From Aestuariimicrobium kwangyangense DSM 21549 (GTDB lineage: Bacteria; Actinomycetota; Actinomycetes; Propionibacteriales; Propionibacteriaceae): a stretch of 64,000 nucleotides of DNA. The DNA lies in contig NZ_ATXE01000002.1 of NCBI RefSeq assembly GCF_000421525.1, forward strand, positions 679,714-743,713, written 5' to 3'. This document shows, piece by piece, positions 31,605 through 43,321 of the stretch. Within the stretch, counting starts at the first letter, position 1; the number at the start of each line of letters is the position of its first letter. The translations under genes and the position numbers were made by a program. Below the pieces are notes generated by a model. The model was not told the origin of the DNA. It did no database searches and was given only the letters and a program-made list of their open reading frames with translations.

Positions 31605-32440
31605 GCATGGTCGGCTCGCGCAGCTCACGTCTCACCCGCGGCCTGCGCTACCTGCTGTTGGTGGTGCTCGCGGTGCTGTTCCTGCTGCCGTTCTACGTGA
31701 TCGTGCGCAACGCGTTCAGTGACAACTCGACGATCGTCGCTGCCCGCTGGCAGTGGATCCCCAAGAACTGGGACGTCGGGGTGCTGGGCCGAATGTTCGC
31801 CGACGAGCAACTCGACATCGTGGGGTCGTTGTGGCACTCGGCCCTGCAGTCGGTCGGGCAGACGGTGCTCACCGTGGTGATCGCCCTGTTGGCCGGCTAC
31901 GCCCTGGCCCGACTCGACAACCGGCTCGGTCGGGTGCTGACGGGCGTGACCCTGTTCACCCTGATGGTGCCTGCGGCGGTCACCTTCCTGCCCACCTTCG
32001 TGATGACCTCCCAGCTCGGCTGGGTCGACTCGCTGCCCGGTCTGGTCGTCCCGGTGATGTTCTCGGCCTTCGCGGTCTACCTGTTCCGGCAGAGCTTCCT
32101 CACCTTCCCCGCGGAACTCGAGGAAGCCGCCGCCATCGACGGCGCGAACCCGTGGTCGACCTTCTGGCGAGTGGTGGTGCCGAACTCGATGGGCATCATC
32201 GGGGCGGTGGGCACGATCACGTTCATCGGGGCGTGGAACGCGTTCCTGTGGCCCCTGCTGATCGCTCGCGACAACACCCGCACCATCCAGCTGACCCTGA
32301 GTCAGTTCATGACCTCGCAGGGGGTGAAGTACCCCGAACTGTTCGCCGGGGCGCTCGTCGCCGTCGTACCGGTGGTGGTGGTGTTCCTCTTCCTGCAGCG
32401 CTGGTTGGTGGCCGGGGTCGAGACCTCGGGCATCAAGTAG
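31601..32440 (+). CDS. Sugar ABC transporter permease (MalG/UgpE type)
   Basis: A 279-residue permease of the MalG/UgpE family, the partner of the preceding MalF-type subunit. The EAA loop reads ELEEAAAIDGANPWSTFWRV. About six membrane helices are visible, beginning LLLVVLAVLFLLPFYVIV. It ends the operon 25 bases from the convergent lepA stop; no terminator hairpin is seen in that gap. Energy is presumably supplied by a shared MsiK-type ATPase encoded elsewhere, as in streptomycetes; that is inference. Confidence 0.92.
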   Translation: MSMVGSRSSRLTRGLRYLLLVVLAVLFLLPFYVIVRNAFSDNSTIVAARWQWIPKNWDVGVLGRMFADEQLDIVGSLWHSALQSVGQTVLTVVIALLAGYALARLDNRLGRVLTGVTLFTLMVPAAVTFLPTFVMTSQLGWVDSLPGLVVPVMFSAFAVYLFRQSFLTFPAELEEAAAIDGANPWSTFWRVVVPNSMGIIGAVGTITFIGAWNAFLWPLLIARDNTRTIQLTLSQFMTSQGVKYPELFAGALVAVVPVVVVFLFLQRWLVAGVETSGIK

Positions 32441-32464
32441 TCACCGGCAGCCACGAGCGGGCCA

Positions 32465-34327
<1,863 letters not shown>

Positions 34328-34397
34328 GCAGCAGATCCAGTCGAAGTCGAGACACGGACGCGCCCAGTGGCGCGGCTCCCCAGTCTCTCACATGGCG

Positions 34398-34457
34398 CCC
34401 CTGACACCGGGCTCCCCTGTACCCGGGACCCCTGCCACCTGGCGCCGCTGCACCGGC
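34398..34457. repeat. Imperfect 16-bp tandem repeats in the lepA-rpsT gap
   Basis: Three to four units beginning CCCCTG (for example CCCCTGACACCGGGCT at 34398-34413, then CCCCTGTACCCGGGA and CCCCTGCCACCTGGCG), with a weaker fourth CCGCTGCACCGG. They lie 70 bases upstream of the lepA start and before the rpsT promoter. Internal complementarity (CCGGG/CCCGG) could give secondary structure. Confidence 0.6.
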
Positions 34458-34501
34458 GGACGGTGGCGGCCCGGGTGAGGGCACCCACGGGGGGTCTCGA
34501 T

Positions 34502-34530
34502 TTGGGGGCGGAGGGCCGGACTGGTAACTT
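34502..34530 (+). promoter_or_regulatory. rpsT promoter
   Basis: TTGGGG at 34502-34507 and TAACTT at 34525-34530 are separated by 17 bases, a standard sigma-70-like arrangement. The predicted transcript has a leader of about 65 bases containing a GTGTGC/GCACAC hairpin before the S20 start. Confidence 0.6.
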
Positions 34531-34603
34531 TGTTGTTCGCGCGTGTGCCTCGGCGACACGCACACACCCAGATCACTGAACCACGAAAGTTGGAGCCTGC
34601 CCG

Positions 34604-34867
34604 ATGGCAAACATCAAGTCCCAGATGAAGCGCATCAAGACCAACGAGAAGGCGCGTCAGCGCAACAAGGCCGTCAAGTCGGCCCTCAAGACCCACGTGC
34701 GCCGCTTCCGTGACGCTGTCGAGGCCGGCGACTCCGAGAAGGCCCAGACCCTCGCCCAGGCCGCGAACCGCGCGCTGGACAAGGCAGCCAGCAAGGGCGT
34801 CATCCACGCCAACCAGGCCGCCAACCGCAAGTCGTCCATCTCGACGGCTGCCGCCAAGCTCTCCTGA
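34604..34867 (+). CDS. rpsT: 30S ribosomal protein S20
   Basis: An 87-residue, Lys/Arg/Ala-rich ribosomal protein ([21 protein letters not shown] at the start), which binds 16S rRNA early in 30S assembly. Length and the C-terminal [14 protein letters not shown] match the family. It has its own promoter and a strong terminator, and is the only backbone gene here on the plus strand, as usual beside holA and lepA. Confidence 0.97.
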   Translation: MANIKSQMKRIKTNEKARQRNKAVKSALKTHVRRFRDAVEAGDSEKAQTLAQAANRALDKAASKGVIHANQAANRKSSISTAAAKLS

Positions 34868-34932
34868 GCACCCGGGGTTCTACGGCAGGCCGCGCGCCAT
34901 CAGGCAGCTGACGGCCGCCAGTCGTACCTCTC

Positions 34933-34985
34933 ACACGCAGAACGCCCCCCGATCCGTCTGGGTGATCGGGGGGCGTTCTGCGTGT
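34933..34985. terminator. 22-bp terminator hairpin between rpsT and holA
   Basis: Arms 34933-34954 and 34964-34985 are perfectly complementary over 22 bases (core AACGCCCCCCGATC) around a nine-base loop. It lies between convergent rpsT and holA stops. No long T-tract follows; it should act in both directions. Confidence 0.88.
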
Positions 34986-35003
34986 CCGAACCCGGCTGGT
35001 GCG

Positions 35004-35966
35004 CTAGCGAGCGGTGCGGGCTCGGTCGAGCGCCAGCAGCATCTGCTCGAGGGCGAAGTCGGCGTCCGCAGCCATCCCCTTGACCGCACCGTCAGCCTCG
35101 GCCACCGCGACCACGGCCTGAGCGATGGCACGCGGGCTCCAACTGCGTGACAATCGGGTCAGGTCCTTCACCTTCCACGGCGGCACACCGATCTGGCGTG
35201 CGACCTCTCCGTCGTTGAGGCGGGACGAGCGCAGGTCGTGGTACTTCCCCAGCCCTCGCAGCGAGTTCGCCAGGGCACTGGTCACCAGGACGGGCGCCAC
35301 GCCGGTCGCCAGGGCCCACCGCAGCTTCTCGAGGGCGTCACCGGTTCGTCCGGCCATGACGTCGTCGGCGACGGCGAAACTGGTGACCTCGGCTCGTCCG
35401 CCGAAGTAGGTCTGCACGGCCTCGACGGTCAACGTCTGGTCGACGAGGTCGTCGCACAACTGCACGACCGCGGCGGCAATCGCTCTCGGGTCGTTGCCGA
35501 TGGCGTCGACCAGCGCCTGCGCCGCACCGGCCTCGAGCCTCAACTTCGCGTGTCTGGCCTCGTTCTCGACGAACTTGCCCAACTCCCAGGTCTTGATCGC
35601 GGGTGCCTCGATCGTCTCGACCTTGGCCTTCTTCAGTTTGTCGAGCAGTCCCTTGCCCTTGACCCCGCCCGGGTGGGTCATGACCAGGCACAACTCCTCG
35701 GACGGGTCGGCTGCGGTGGCAGCGACCAGGTCGAACAATGACTGGTCCAGGCCAGAGACGTCGTTGAGCACCACGATCGACGCGGAGGCGAACAGCGAAC
35801 CGCCCGTCAGTTCCGCGAACGTGCCCGCGTCGACCGAGCTCGCCTCGACCTGGTGCAGGTCGGCCTCCGGCGCCTGCTTGCGGGCCGAACGCACCCGGGC
35901 GGCCACATGCCGTTCGGCCAGCAGGGCCTCGGGCCCGGTCACCAGCAGCGCTCGTCCCATCGTCAT
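35004..35966 (-). CDS. holA: DNA polymerase III delta subunit
   Basis: A 320-residue clamp-loader subunit that opens the beta clamp. The AAA+-like fold without a working ATP site is typical: N-terminal ALLVTGPEALLAERHVAARV, central TFAELTGGSLFASASIVVLNDV, and C-terminal collar helices ending FALEQMLLALDRARTAR. The start is taken at 35966 (MTMGRALL) after an AGGA site; two codons later is equally possible. It follows comEA-comEC in the backbone, here separated by the treYZ and DUF218 genes. Confidence 0.92.
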   Translation of the reverse strand: MTMGRALLVTGPEALLAERHVAARVRSARKQAPEADLHQVEASSVDAGTFAELTGGSLFASASIVVLNDVSGLDQSLFDLVAATAADPSEELCLVMTHPGGVKGKGLLDKLKKAKVETIEAPAIKTWELGKFVENEARHAKLRLEAGAAQALVDAIGNDPRAIAAAVVQLCDDLVDQTLTVEAVQTYFGGRAEVTSFAVADDVMAGRTGDALEKLRWALATGVAPVLVTSALANSLRGLGKYHDLRSSRLNDGEVARQIGVPPWKVKDLTRLSRSWSPRAIAQAVVAVAEADGAVKGMAADADFALEQMLLALDRARTAR

Positions 35967-36033
35967 GGCTTCATCCTGCCAGTCGCCCCCGACATGCCGG
36001 CTGACCATGGACACAGGTGCCCGACGGTCGGGC

Positions 36034-39000
36034 TCACGCGAGCATCGCGCCCGCGTGGGCAGGCAGGTGCACCGTGGCGCCATGCTCGTCGTCGCCCTCG
36101 AGTTCGGCACCCGCCGGCGTGCTGAAGAGCAGGGCCCCCACCCGACCGACGGGCAGCGTCACGGGCTGGTCGCCGAAGTTGACGACCACACTCACCCCGC
36201 CACGCCGCAGGTGCAGCACCCTCGTGTCCTCGTCGATCTCGCAACTCGTGTGGCGCAGGTCGGGGTCGGTGAGCTCGGGCAGGGCCCGCCGCAGCCTGAG
36301 CAGCCTGCGGTAGCACTCGAGGATCCGGGCGTGGCGTCCCTCGCCCACCTCGTCCCAGTCGAGCTTCGACCGCAGGAACGTGTCCGGGTCCTGCGGGTCG
36401 GGCACCTGCTTGGTGTCCCAGTCCATGCGCGAGAACTCCGAGAGTCGGCCCTCGCTCACGGCTCGTCCCAGGTCGTCCTCGGGGTGGTCGGTGAAGAACT
36501 GGAAGGGACTGCTGGCCGCCCACTCCTCCCCCTGGAAGAGCATGGGGGTGAAGGGGCCGGCCAAGGTCACGAGGGCGGCGACGGCCAACTGGTCGTCGTC
36601 GAGCGCCTCGGTCAGGCGGTCGCCGTGGGCGCGGTTGCCGACCTGGTCATGGTTCTGGCTGCAGACCACGAGTCGCCACCCCGGCACACGGGAGGTGTCG
36701 ATCGGTGCGCCGTGCTCACGTCCACGGAAGCTCGAGAACGAGCCGTCGTGGAAGAAGCCCCCGGTGAGCACCTTCTGCAGGGCCGCCAACGGTTCGAAAT
36801 CGGCGTAGTACCCGTCGGTCTCGCGGGTCAGAGCGACGTGCAGCGCGTGGTGGAAGTCATCGGACCACTGCGCGTCGACGCCCATTCCCCCGGCCTCACG
36901 CGGTGTCACCAGCGTGATGTCGTTGAGGTCCGACTCGGCAATGAGGGTGAGCGGACGACCCAGGTGCGCCGACAGGTTCGCGGCCTCGAGGGCCAACTCC
37001 TCGAGCAGGTGCACCTCGGATTCGTCGGAGAGGGCGTGCACGGCATCGAGCCGCAGGCCGTCGACGTGCATGTCGGTGAACCACATGCGCACCCCGTCCA
37101 GGATGAACCGGCGCACCTGGTCGGAGCCTTCCGAGTCGAGGTTGACCAGGGCACCCCACGGGCTCTCGCCCTCCTTCAGGTACGGGCCGAACAGGGGCAG
37201 GTAGTTGCCTGAGGGTCCGAAGTGGTTGTGCACCACGTCCTGCACGACCGCCAGCCCGCGCTCGTGGGCAGCGTCGACGAACCGTTGGTAGGCGACCGGG
37301 CCACCGTAGGGTTCATGGACCGCCGTCCACGCCACCCCGTCGTAGCCCCAGTTGTGCACACCGTTGAAGGCGCTGACGGGCATCAGTTCGACCATGTCGA
37401 TGCCCAGGTCGACCAGGTGGTCGAGCCGGCCGATGGCCGCGTCGAGCGTGCCCTCGGGGGTGAACGTGCCGATGTGCAACTCGTACACCGAGGACCCCGC
37501 CAGTGGGCGTCCGTGCCAGTGGTCGTCCGACCAGGCGAAACTGGCGGCGTCGAAGGTGCGCGAGCGACCGTGCACGCCCTCGGGTTGACGCCGGGAACGC
37601 GGGTCGGGACGGGGCGTCGGATCGTCGTCCAGCACGTAGCCGTAGTCGACCTCCCCCTGGGGTTCCGGACCGTCGAGTCGCCACCAGTCGTCACTGCCAC
37701 GGGTCATCGGGAGCACCCGATCGCCGACGCTGAGCCGCACCCGTTCGGCGCGGGGTGCCCACACGTCGAATCGTCCCCGACCGTCCTTGAGCTGTTGCGG
37801 CAGCGGCCGCACCAGCACCGCGACCGGGTGCTGGTCGAGCAGGTCAGCCACCGCCACCGTGCCCGAGACGGTGCGGTGGGTGAGCAGGTCGACCCACATG
37901 CCACCGGGAAGCTGCAGGGTGGTGTCGCCGAACCCGCCGCGCTCGCGCAGACCGTGCGGCAGTCGGGTGACCACGGCCACCGCCCCGCCACGGTTGAACG
38001 CGAGCACGTGCTCACTCGCCTCCCCCTCGGCGTGCAGGGGCGAGTAGTCGGTGAACAGTTCAGGACGATCGCGGCGGGTGGTCAGGGCGACGTGGCTGAC
38101 GAGCAGTTTGACGGCCCCGGGGTCGCCGGCGCCATCCTCACCAGCGTCGGTGTCGCCAGCTGGTTCCGCGAGCCGGGGACGGTCACCGAGCCGGATGCCC
38201 GCGAGCACGTTCTCACGCTGGTCGAAGTCGACACTTCGACGGTTGTCGGGGTCCACGAGCGACTGCTCCCACAGTTCCGACCCCTGGTACACGTCGGGGA
38301 CACCCGGGGCGAAGATGGTCAGCAGCTTGGCGGCCAGGGCATTGCTGAACCCGGGGATGGCCAACTGCGAGACCGCCTCCTGCAGCAGGTCGGCCACCTC
38401 GCCGTTGTCGAAGCAGGCATCCACTGCTGCGTGCACGGCTGCCTCGAAGGCCTCGTCAGGTGCGGTCCACGTGGTGTGCTCCCCAGCCTCACGCATGGCC
38501 TTCATGGCGTAGCCGTGCAGGCGCTCACGCCAGGTGGGGTCAGGGGTGGCTGGCCACGCGCCGATGATGGCCTGCCACACCAGGTTCGCCATCCCCTGGT
38601 CGGGGATGGGTGCCAGGCCGTCGAGGCGTCGCACGACCTCGGCCCACCACTGTGGCCGTTCGGCCAGCACGCTGATCCGTGCCCTCACGTCCTCACCGCG
38701 CTTGGTGTCATGGGTGGTGCCGGCGTTCATGGCGTGCGGCCAGAGCTGCTGGCGCGAGAACAGGGCAGCGTGGAAGTCGTCGGGGCTGACATCGAACACG
38801 CTGGGGTCGCCGCCCACCTCGTTCAGTGACGTGAGGCGCGCCCACCGGTAGAAGGCGCAGTCCTCCACACCCTTGGCCATCACCATGCCACTGGTCTGCT
38901 GGAAGCGCTGCGCAGCACCGGAGGCCCCGTCGAAGAGAACCACGGACAACCGGTCGAACAGGTCGGCCAACTCAGGGCGCCGGCCGCGAGCCGAGGTGAA

Positions 39001-40209
39001 GCACTGCTCGAGGTGTTCGCGCCCCTCCGGCAGGTAGCTGCGGTAGACCGGGAAGCAGGCGAGCAGCTCGGCCACGGCGTCGATGAGTTCACCCTCGTCG
39101 ACCGGCGCCTGGTGCTGCCCGTCAGGGGCGTGGAGCAGACCGGAGTCGCGCGCGATACGACGTACCTCGGAGTTGAGGATCGTGTCGGCCACGGTTCGTT
39201 TGGTGTCATGGATCAGGGACGGCCAGTCGGTGGGGTGACCGCGGAGCTCGTCCTCGAGGTCGCTGAGGGCTTGCATACCCTGGGGGTCGACCAGCACCCG
39301 GTCGACCAGACCGAGCAGGTCGTAGCCGGTGGTTCCTGCGGTGGCCCAACCGGTGGGCAGTTCCTCGCCCGGCTCGAGGATCTTCTCGACGAGCACGTAG
39401 GCACCCTCGGGCGATCGCTCGGTGGTGGTCAGCGCGGCCAGGTCGTCGAGGTAGCGCACCGGGTCGCGGAGCCCGTCGGGATGGTCGACCCGCAGCCCGT
39501 CGACCTGGCCCTCGGTGAACCACCTTCGGATCTCCTCGTGGCTGCGGGCGAACCACTCCGGGTCCTCCACCCGGATCGCGACCAGGTCGTTGACGGCGAA
39601 GAAGCGTCGGTAGTTGAGGTCGGTGTCGGCCCGGCGCCAGCTGACCAGTTCGTAGTGCTGCCGACCGTGCACGGCGGAGGGGTCGTCGTCGGGTCCCCCG
39701 GAGTCGGGTGCGAGGGGGTAACGGTTGTCGTGGTAGTGCAGTTCTCCGGCCAGTACCCGCAGGTTGGCGACGGTGCCGTCGGGATTCAGGTCGTCGTCGC
39801 CGACGACGGGGATGCGGACCTTCCCCCCGGATGCCTCCCAGTCGATGTCGAAGGCGCTCGCCCACGGTGAGGACTGGCCGTGGGTGAGGACGTGCCACCA
39901 CCAGGGGTTCTCCCACGGACGAGCCACCCCGACGTGGTTCGGGACGATGTCGACCAGAACCCCCATGCCAAGACGGTGGGCCTCGTTCGCCAGGGCGGCA
40001 AGGCCGGCACCCCGTCCGCGGGTGGGGTCGATTGCTGAGTGGTCCGAGACGTCGTAGCCGTGGGTCGAGCCGGTGCCCGCCGACAGCAGGGGAGACAGGT
40101 AGACCCAGTCGATGCCGAGGGCGTGGAGGTAGGTGAGGCGTTTCGCTGCTTCGAGCAGGTCGAAGTCCTCGGTGATCTGGAGTCGGTACGTGCTCGCCGG
40201 GATGCGCAT
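36034..40209 (-). CDS. treYZ: TreY-TreZ fusion: maltooligosyltrehalose synthase / trehalohydrolase
   Basis: A 1391-residue bifunctional protein. Residues 1 to about 800 are maltooligosyl-trehalose synthase TreY ([23 protein letters not shown], catalytic [36 protein letters not shown]). From about 808 on it is the trehalohydrolase TreZ, with an N-terminal beta-sandwich ([13 protein letters not shown]) and a GH13 barrel ([46 protein letters not shown]). TreY isomerises the reducing end of a glucan to a trehalosyl unit and TreZ releases trehalose, so the fusion channels glucan to trehalose. The two are usually separate genes. treX/glgX is not in the window. Confidence 0.95.
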   Translation of the reverse strand: MRIPASTYRLQITEDFDLLEAAKRLTYLHALGIDWVYLSPLLSAGTGSTHGYDVSDHSAIDPTRGRGAGLAALANEAHRLGMGVLVDIVPNHVGVARPWENPWWWHVLTHGQSSPWASAFDIDWEASGGKVRIPVVGDDDLNPDGTVANLRVLAGELHYHDNRYPLAPDSGGPDDDPSAVHGRQHYELVSWRRADTDLNYRRFFAVNDLVAIRVEDPEWFARSHEEIRRWFTEGQVDGLRVDHPDGLRDPVRYLDDLAALTTTERSPEGAYVLVEKILEPGEELPTGWATAGTTGYDLLGLVDRVLVDPQGMQALSDLEDELRGHPTDWPSLIHDTKRTVADTILNSEVRRIARDSGLLHAPDGQHQAPVDEGELIDAVAELLACFPVYRSYLPEGREHLEQCFTSARGRRPELADLFDRLSVVLFDGASGAAQRFQQTSGMVMAKGVEDCAFYRWARLTSLNEVGGDPSVFDVSPDDFHAALFSRQQLWPHAMNAGTTHDTKRGEDVRARISVLAERPQWWAEVVRRLDGLAPIPDQGMANLVWQAIIGAWPATPDPTWRERLHGYAMKAMREAGEHTTWTAPDEAFEAAVHAAVDACFDNGEVADLLQEAVSQLAIPGFSNALAAKLLTIFAPGVPDVYQGSELWEQSLVDPDNRRSVDFDQRENVLAGIRLGDRPRLAEPAGDTDAGEDGAGDPGAVKLLVSHVALTTRRDRPELFTDYSPLHAEGEASEHVLAFNRGGAVAVVTRLPHGLRERGGFGDTTLQLPGGMWVDLLTHRTVSGTVAVADLLDQHPVAVLVRPLPQQLKDGRGRFDVWAPRAERVRLSVGDRVLPMTRGSDDWWRLDGPEPQGEVDYGYVLDDDPTPRPDPRSRRQPEGVHGRSRTFDAASFAWSDDHWHGRPLAGSSVYELHIGTFTPEGTLDAAIGRLDHLVDLGIDMVELMPVSAFNGVHNWGYDGVAWTAVHEPYGGPVAYQRFVDAAHERGLAVVQDVVHNHFGPSGNYLPLFGPYLKEGESPWGALVNLDSEGSDQVRRFILDGVRMWFTDMHVDGLRLDAVHALSDESEVHLLEELALEAANLSAHLGRPLTLIAESDLNDITLVTPREAGGMGVDAQWSDDFHHALHVALTRETDGYYADFEPLAALQKVLTGGFFHDGSFSSFRGREHGAPIDTSRVPGWRLVVCSQNHDQVGNRAHGDRLTEALDDDQLAVAALVTLAGPFTPMLFQGEEWAASSPFQFFTDHPEDDLGRAVSEGRLSEFSRMDWDTKQVPDPQDPDTFLRSKLDWDEVGEGRHARILECYRRLLRLRRALPELTDPDLRHTSCEIDEDTRVLHLRRGGVSVVVNFGDQPVTLPVGRVGALLFSTPAGAELEGDDEHGATVHLPAHAGAMLA

Positions 40210-40212
40210 TGT

Positions 40213-40860
40213 TCAGGAGCCTAGCGCCTGCTGGACGCTCGGATCGGGTTGCCCAAGGGTGGGGGTACGTCGCGAGACGACGTCGTACATGGTCTTCCAG
40301 GCGGCCGGGAGTTCACGCACCACTCCGTAGCGCCACTGGCCGGGGCTGGCAGCCTTGGCGCTGTGGTCGCCCACGCCGAAGGTGTCGACCCCCACCATCC
40401 GACAGGTCGCGACCGCCCGCGGCAGGTGATAGCCCTGCGTGACGAGCGTGAGCCGGCTGACGCCGTAGATGCGCTTGGCGCGTACGCAGGAGTCGTAGGT
40501 GTCGAACCCGGCAGGGTCGCGGACGATGCGACCCGCGGGCACCCCGTGCCTGACCAGGTAGCGCTGCATGGCCAACGGTTCGTTGTAGTTCGCCTCCCGG
40601 TTGTCGCCCGAGACCAGGATCACGGAGGCCTTCCCGGAGGCGTAGAGGTCGGCGGCGAGATCGAGCCGAGCCTTCAGGTAGGCGCCCGGCTGCCCGTCGG
40701 GCAGCACCCCGGCCCCCAGCACCAGCAGCACGTCGCGGTGGGGGGCGGCATTGGCACTGCCCGCCTGATGACCCCAGGCCAAGGCGTGCACGATGGCCGT
40801 GGGAGCCAGACCGATGGCTGCGACGGTGGTCAGGGCGAGGGCCACTCTGCGGATGCGCAC
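40213..40860 (-). CDS. DUF218 / SanA-YdcF family membrane protein
   Basis: A 215-residue protein with one N-terminal hydrophobic segment (residues about 5-30) and an extracytoplasmic DUF218 (ElyC/SanA/YdcF) domain: VLLVLGAGVLPDGQPGAYLKARL, VILVSGDNREANYNEPLAM, and TLVTQGYHLPRA. Relatives affect envelope integrity and vancomycin sensitivity; the biochemical activity is not settled. It ends three bases before the treYZ start, so the two are co-transcribed, downstream of comEC. Confidence 0.85.
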   Translation of the reverse strand: MRIRRVALALTTVAAIGLAPTAIVHALAWGHQAGSANAAPHRDVLLVLGAGVLPDGQPGAYLKARLDLAADLYASGKASVILVSGDNREANYNEPLAMQRYLVRHGVPAGRIVRDPAGFDTYDSCVRAKRIYGVSRLTLVTQGYHLPRAVATCRMVGVDTFGVGDHSAKAASPGQWRYGVVRELPAAWKTMYDVVSRRTPTLGQPDPSVQQALGS

Positions 40861-40905
40861 GAGTCCCAGTCTGCCCGTACCCGGGCCAGCACCCCAGCGC
40901 TGTGC

Positions 40906-43320
40906 TCACCGCTGGGGTCCACGGTTGCTGACCAGGACCAGCGAGCCGTCCTCGCGACGGATCGCAATCGAGCCCAGTTCATTCGTCTGCGCCACGCGCA
41001 TCCCCAGGGAGTGGGCCAGGTCGACCGCCTTGACCGCCGGATGCCCGTAGTCGTTGTCGACGCCGGACGAGGAGACCGCCACCTGCGCCCCCGCCGCCTG
41101 CCAGAACCTCTTCTCCTGCCGGGAGGACCCGTGGTGGGGCATGGCCATCACATCGACCCTCAAGACGGAATCGTCGGTCAACGCCCGCAACGCCGCGCGT
41201 TGCGCGTCCGGTTCCGAGTCACCGGCCAGGAGCACGCGGACGGGTCCGCCCCGGGGGTCACCGACCGCGCCGACCGTGGCCACCCCCATCACGGATGCGT
41301 CGTTCTCCGACGAGTTCTCGGGATCCACCCGCTGACTGCCCGTTGCTGGCACATCACCGGCGACGGGACCGGTGCGGATGGTCTCCCACGTCACCGAGCC
41401 CACCCGCCACTGTTCACCCGCATGCGCCGATACGACCGGGACCCCATGGCTGGCCGCCAGCAGGTGGACCTCCCGAGCGGAGGCGGACGAGGGGTCCTCG
41501 CGGGAGATGACGATGCGTCCCACCCTGAAGGTGTCGAGCACCTGGCCGAGCCCCGTGAGGTGGTCGGCGTGGAAGTGGGTGATCACCACCACCGGGAGCG
41601 CCACCAGACCCAGCTGTCTCAGGCAGGTGACCACGGGCTTGGGGTCCGGGCCCACATCAACGACCACGGCCTGCCCCCGTCCGGCGCGCAGCACCGCCGC
41701 ATCACCCTGCCCCACCGAGCAGAAGGTCACCTGCCACCGGCCGGGCCAGCCGGGACTGGCCGGGGCACGACCGAGGGCCAGCAGGAGCACGAGACCGAGG
41801 GCGAGCAGCAGCCAACGGCGCCTCAGCAGCATCGGAGCGAGCCAACACAGCGCCAGGCTCAGGACCGAGATCACTGTCAGCCCCGCAGGGCTCGCCGGCC
41901 AGGTCAGCGACCCGCCGGGCAGGGCAGCGCCCAGTCGTGCGATCCGCAACAGTGGCTCGACCGTCCACCCACCCAGCCACCCGAAGCCACCGCCCACCAG
42001 TTCGCCCGGACGCCCGGGGAGCAGCGACGTGAAGGCAGCCAGCATGCCCAGGACGGTCGCCGGGCCCACGAACGGGCCAGCCAGCGCGTTCGCCACCAGA
42101 CCAGACACGCTCAGGGTGCCCGAGAGAGCAGTGACGAGGGGTTGAGTCGCCAGTTGCGCCGCGAGCGGGACAGCGACCGCCTCGGCCAACCACGCAGGTG
42201 CCCACGCCATGGCCCGTTGGAAGGCCGAGGCGCAGGCGATCAGGGCGGCGGTGGCACCGGCGGACAACGCGAACCCCCAGGAGCGCGACAGCCACGGGTC
42301 GACCACCATCAGGGCCAGCACCGCCACCGCCAAGTGCCTCATGCCCCGGGAACGCTCCTTGGCCCGCCCGACCCCGGAGCGTCCCAGGGCGGCGAGGGCG
42401 ACCAGCCCCATCGCGGCCGCACGCACGACCGAGGGCTCCACCCGGCAGAGCACCACGAAACCGAGGACGGCACCCACCTGCACCATGCGCAACACGGTTC
42501 CGCGGGCCCCCAGACGGGTCGCGACCATCGTGCCGAACCCCAGCAACAGCACCAGGTTCGACCCGGAGACGGCCGTCAGATGGGTGAGGCCGGTTGCCTT
42601 GAACTGCTCGACGACGTCCACGCGCAGCCGAGACGTGTCGCCCACCACCAGCGAGGGCAGAAGGGCGGCCTGGTCTGGCGGCGAGTGGCGAGTTGCGTGC
42701 ACGAGGGCAGCGCGCATGCGGTTCACGGTTCGATCTGCCCACCCCGGTCCCCTGACGAGCACCGGCGGGGCGCGGACGGTGAACGAGCCAGCGGTCGGGT
42801 CGTCCGGTTCGGCCGCCCCCAGCCGTCCCTGCAGGACGACGGTGGCGCCCGCGGGCTGGTGTGAGAGGGCCTCCGCGAGCTCGCCCGAGGCCCGGGCCGT
42901 CAGGTGAGGTCCACCCCGTAGCTGCCTGCCCCGGGCATCCAGGCTGACGACGCGGACGACGACCGTGGCGACCTCGGGGCGAACCCCTTGGGCGGGTCGG
43001 AGCCGGACGTCGCTGGTCACGACACAGGTGAGGCTGCCCGCCGCTCGCTGGGCGGCGAGATCGGCCGTCGGGCTGTCATGGACGAGGCCCACGCGCAGGG
43101 AGGTGGTGACTGCCAAGCAGCACCCCACGACTGCGACGGCCGACAGCTGCCACCGTCCCCGTGCGGCGGCGGCCATCGCCAGCACGGCTCCCCCACCGGC
43201 GACGAGGACGATCGATGGGCTGGTGGCGGTCAGACAGAAGAAGGTGACGGCCCAACCGATCGCGGCTGTGGCCACCATGCGCAGGTCGGGTCGCTCAGCG
43301 GGACGATCGGCAGCACCCAT
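40906..43320 (-). CDS. comEC: ComEC/Rec2 family DNA-uptake channel
   Basis: An 804-residue polytopic protein. An N-terminal hydrophobic region and an OB-like domain (about 100-200) precede the Competence membrane domain (GLTHLTAVSGSNLVLLLGFG, many helices to about 530). A C-terminal metallo-beta-lactamase domain has VVITHFHADHLTGL, LLAGDSE and MPHHGSSRQ. It would form the channel for imported single-stranded DNA. The start at 43320 gives TGAGATG with the comEA stop; a longer frame runs antisense through comEA. Actinobacteria often keep comEA-comEC without a demonstrated competence system. Confidence 0.93.
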   Translation of the reverse strand: MGAADRPAERPDLRMVATAAIGWAVTFFCLTATSPSIVLVAGGGAVLAMAAAARGRWQLSAVAVVGCCLAVTTSLRVGLVHDSPTADLAAQRAAGSLTCVVTSDVRLRPAQGVRPEVATVVVRVVSLDARGRQLRGGPHLTARASGELAEALSHQPAGATVVLQGRLGAAEPDDPTAGSFTVRAPPVLVRGPGWADRTVNRMRAALVHATRHSPPDQAALLPSLVVGDTSRLRVDVVEQFKATGLTHLTAVSGSNLVLLLGFGTMVATRLGARGTVLRMVQVGAVLGFVVLCRVEPSVVRAAAMGLVALAALGRSGVGRAKERSRGMRHLAVAVLALMVVDPWLSRSWGFALSAGATAALIACASAFQRAMAWAPAWLAEAVAVPLAAQLATQPLVTALSGTLSVSGLVANALAGPFVGPATVLGMLAAFTSLLPGRPGELVGGGFGWLGGWTVEPLLRIARLGAALPGGSLTWPASPAGLTVISVLSLALCWLAPMLLRRRWLLLALGLVLLLALGRAPASPGWPGRWQVTFCSVGQGDAAVLRAGRGQAVVVDVGPDPKPVVTCLRQLGLVALPVVVITHFHADHLTGLGQVLDTFRVGRIVISREDPSSASAREVHLLAASHGVPVVSAHAGEQWRVGSVTWETIRTGPVAGDVPATGSQRVDPENSSENDASVMGVATVGAVGDPRGGPVRVLLAGDSEPDAQRAALRALTDDSVLRVDVMAMPHHGSSRQEKRFWQAAGAQVAVSSSGVDNDYGHPAVKAVDLAHSLGMRVAQTNELGSIAIRREDGSLVLVSNRGPQR

Positions 43321-43321
43321 C

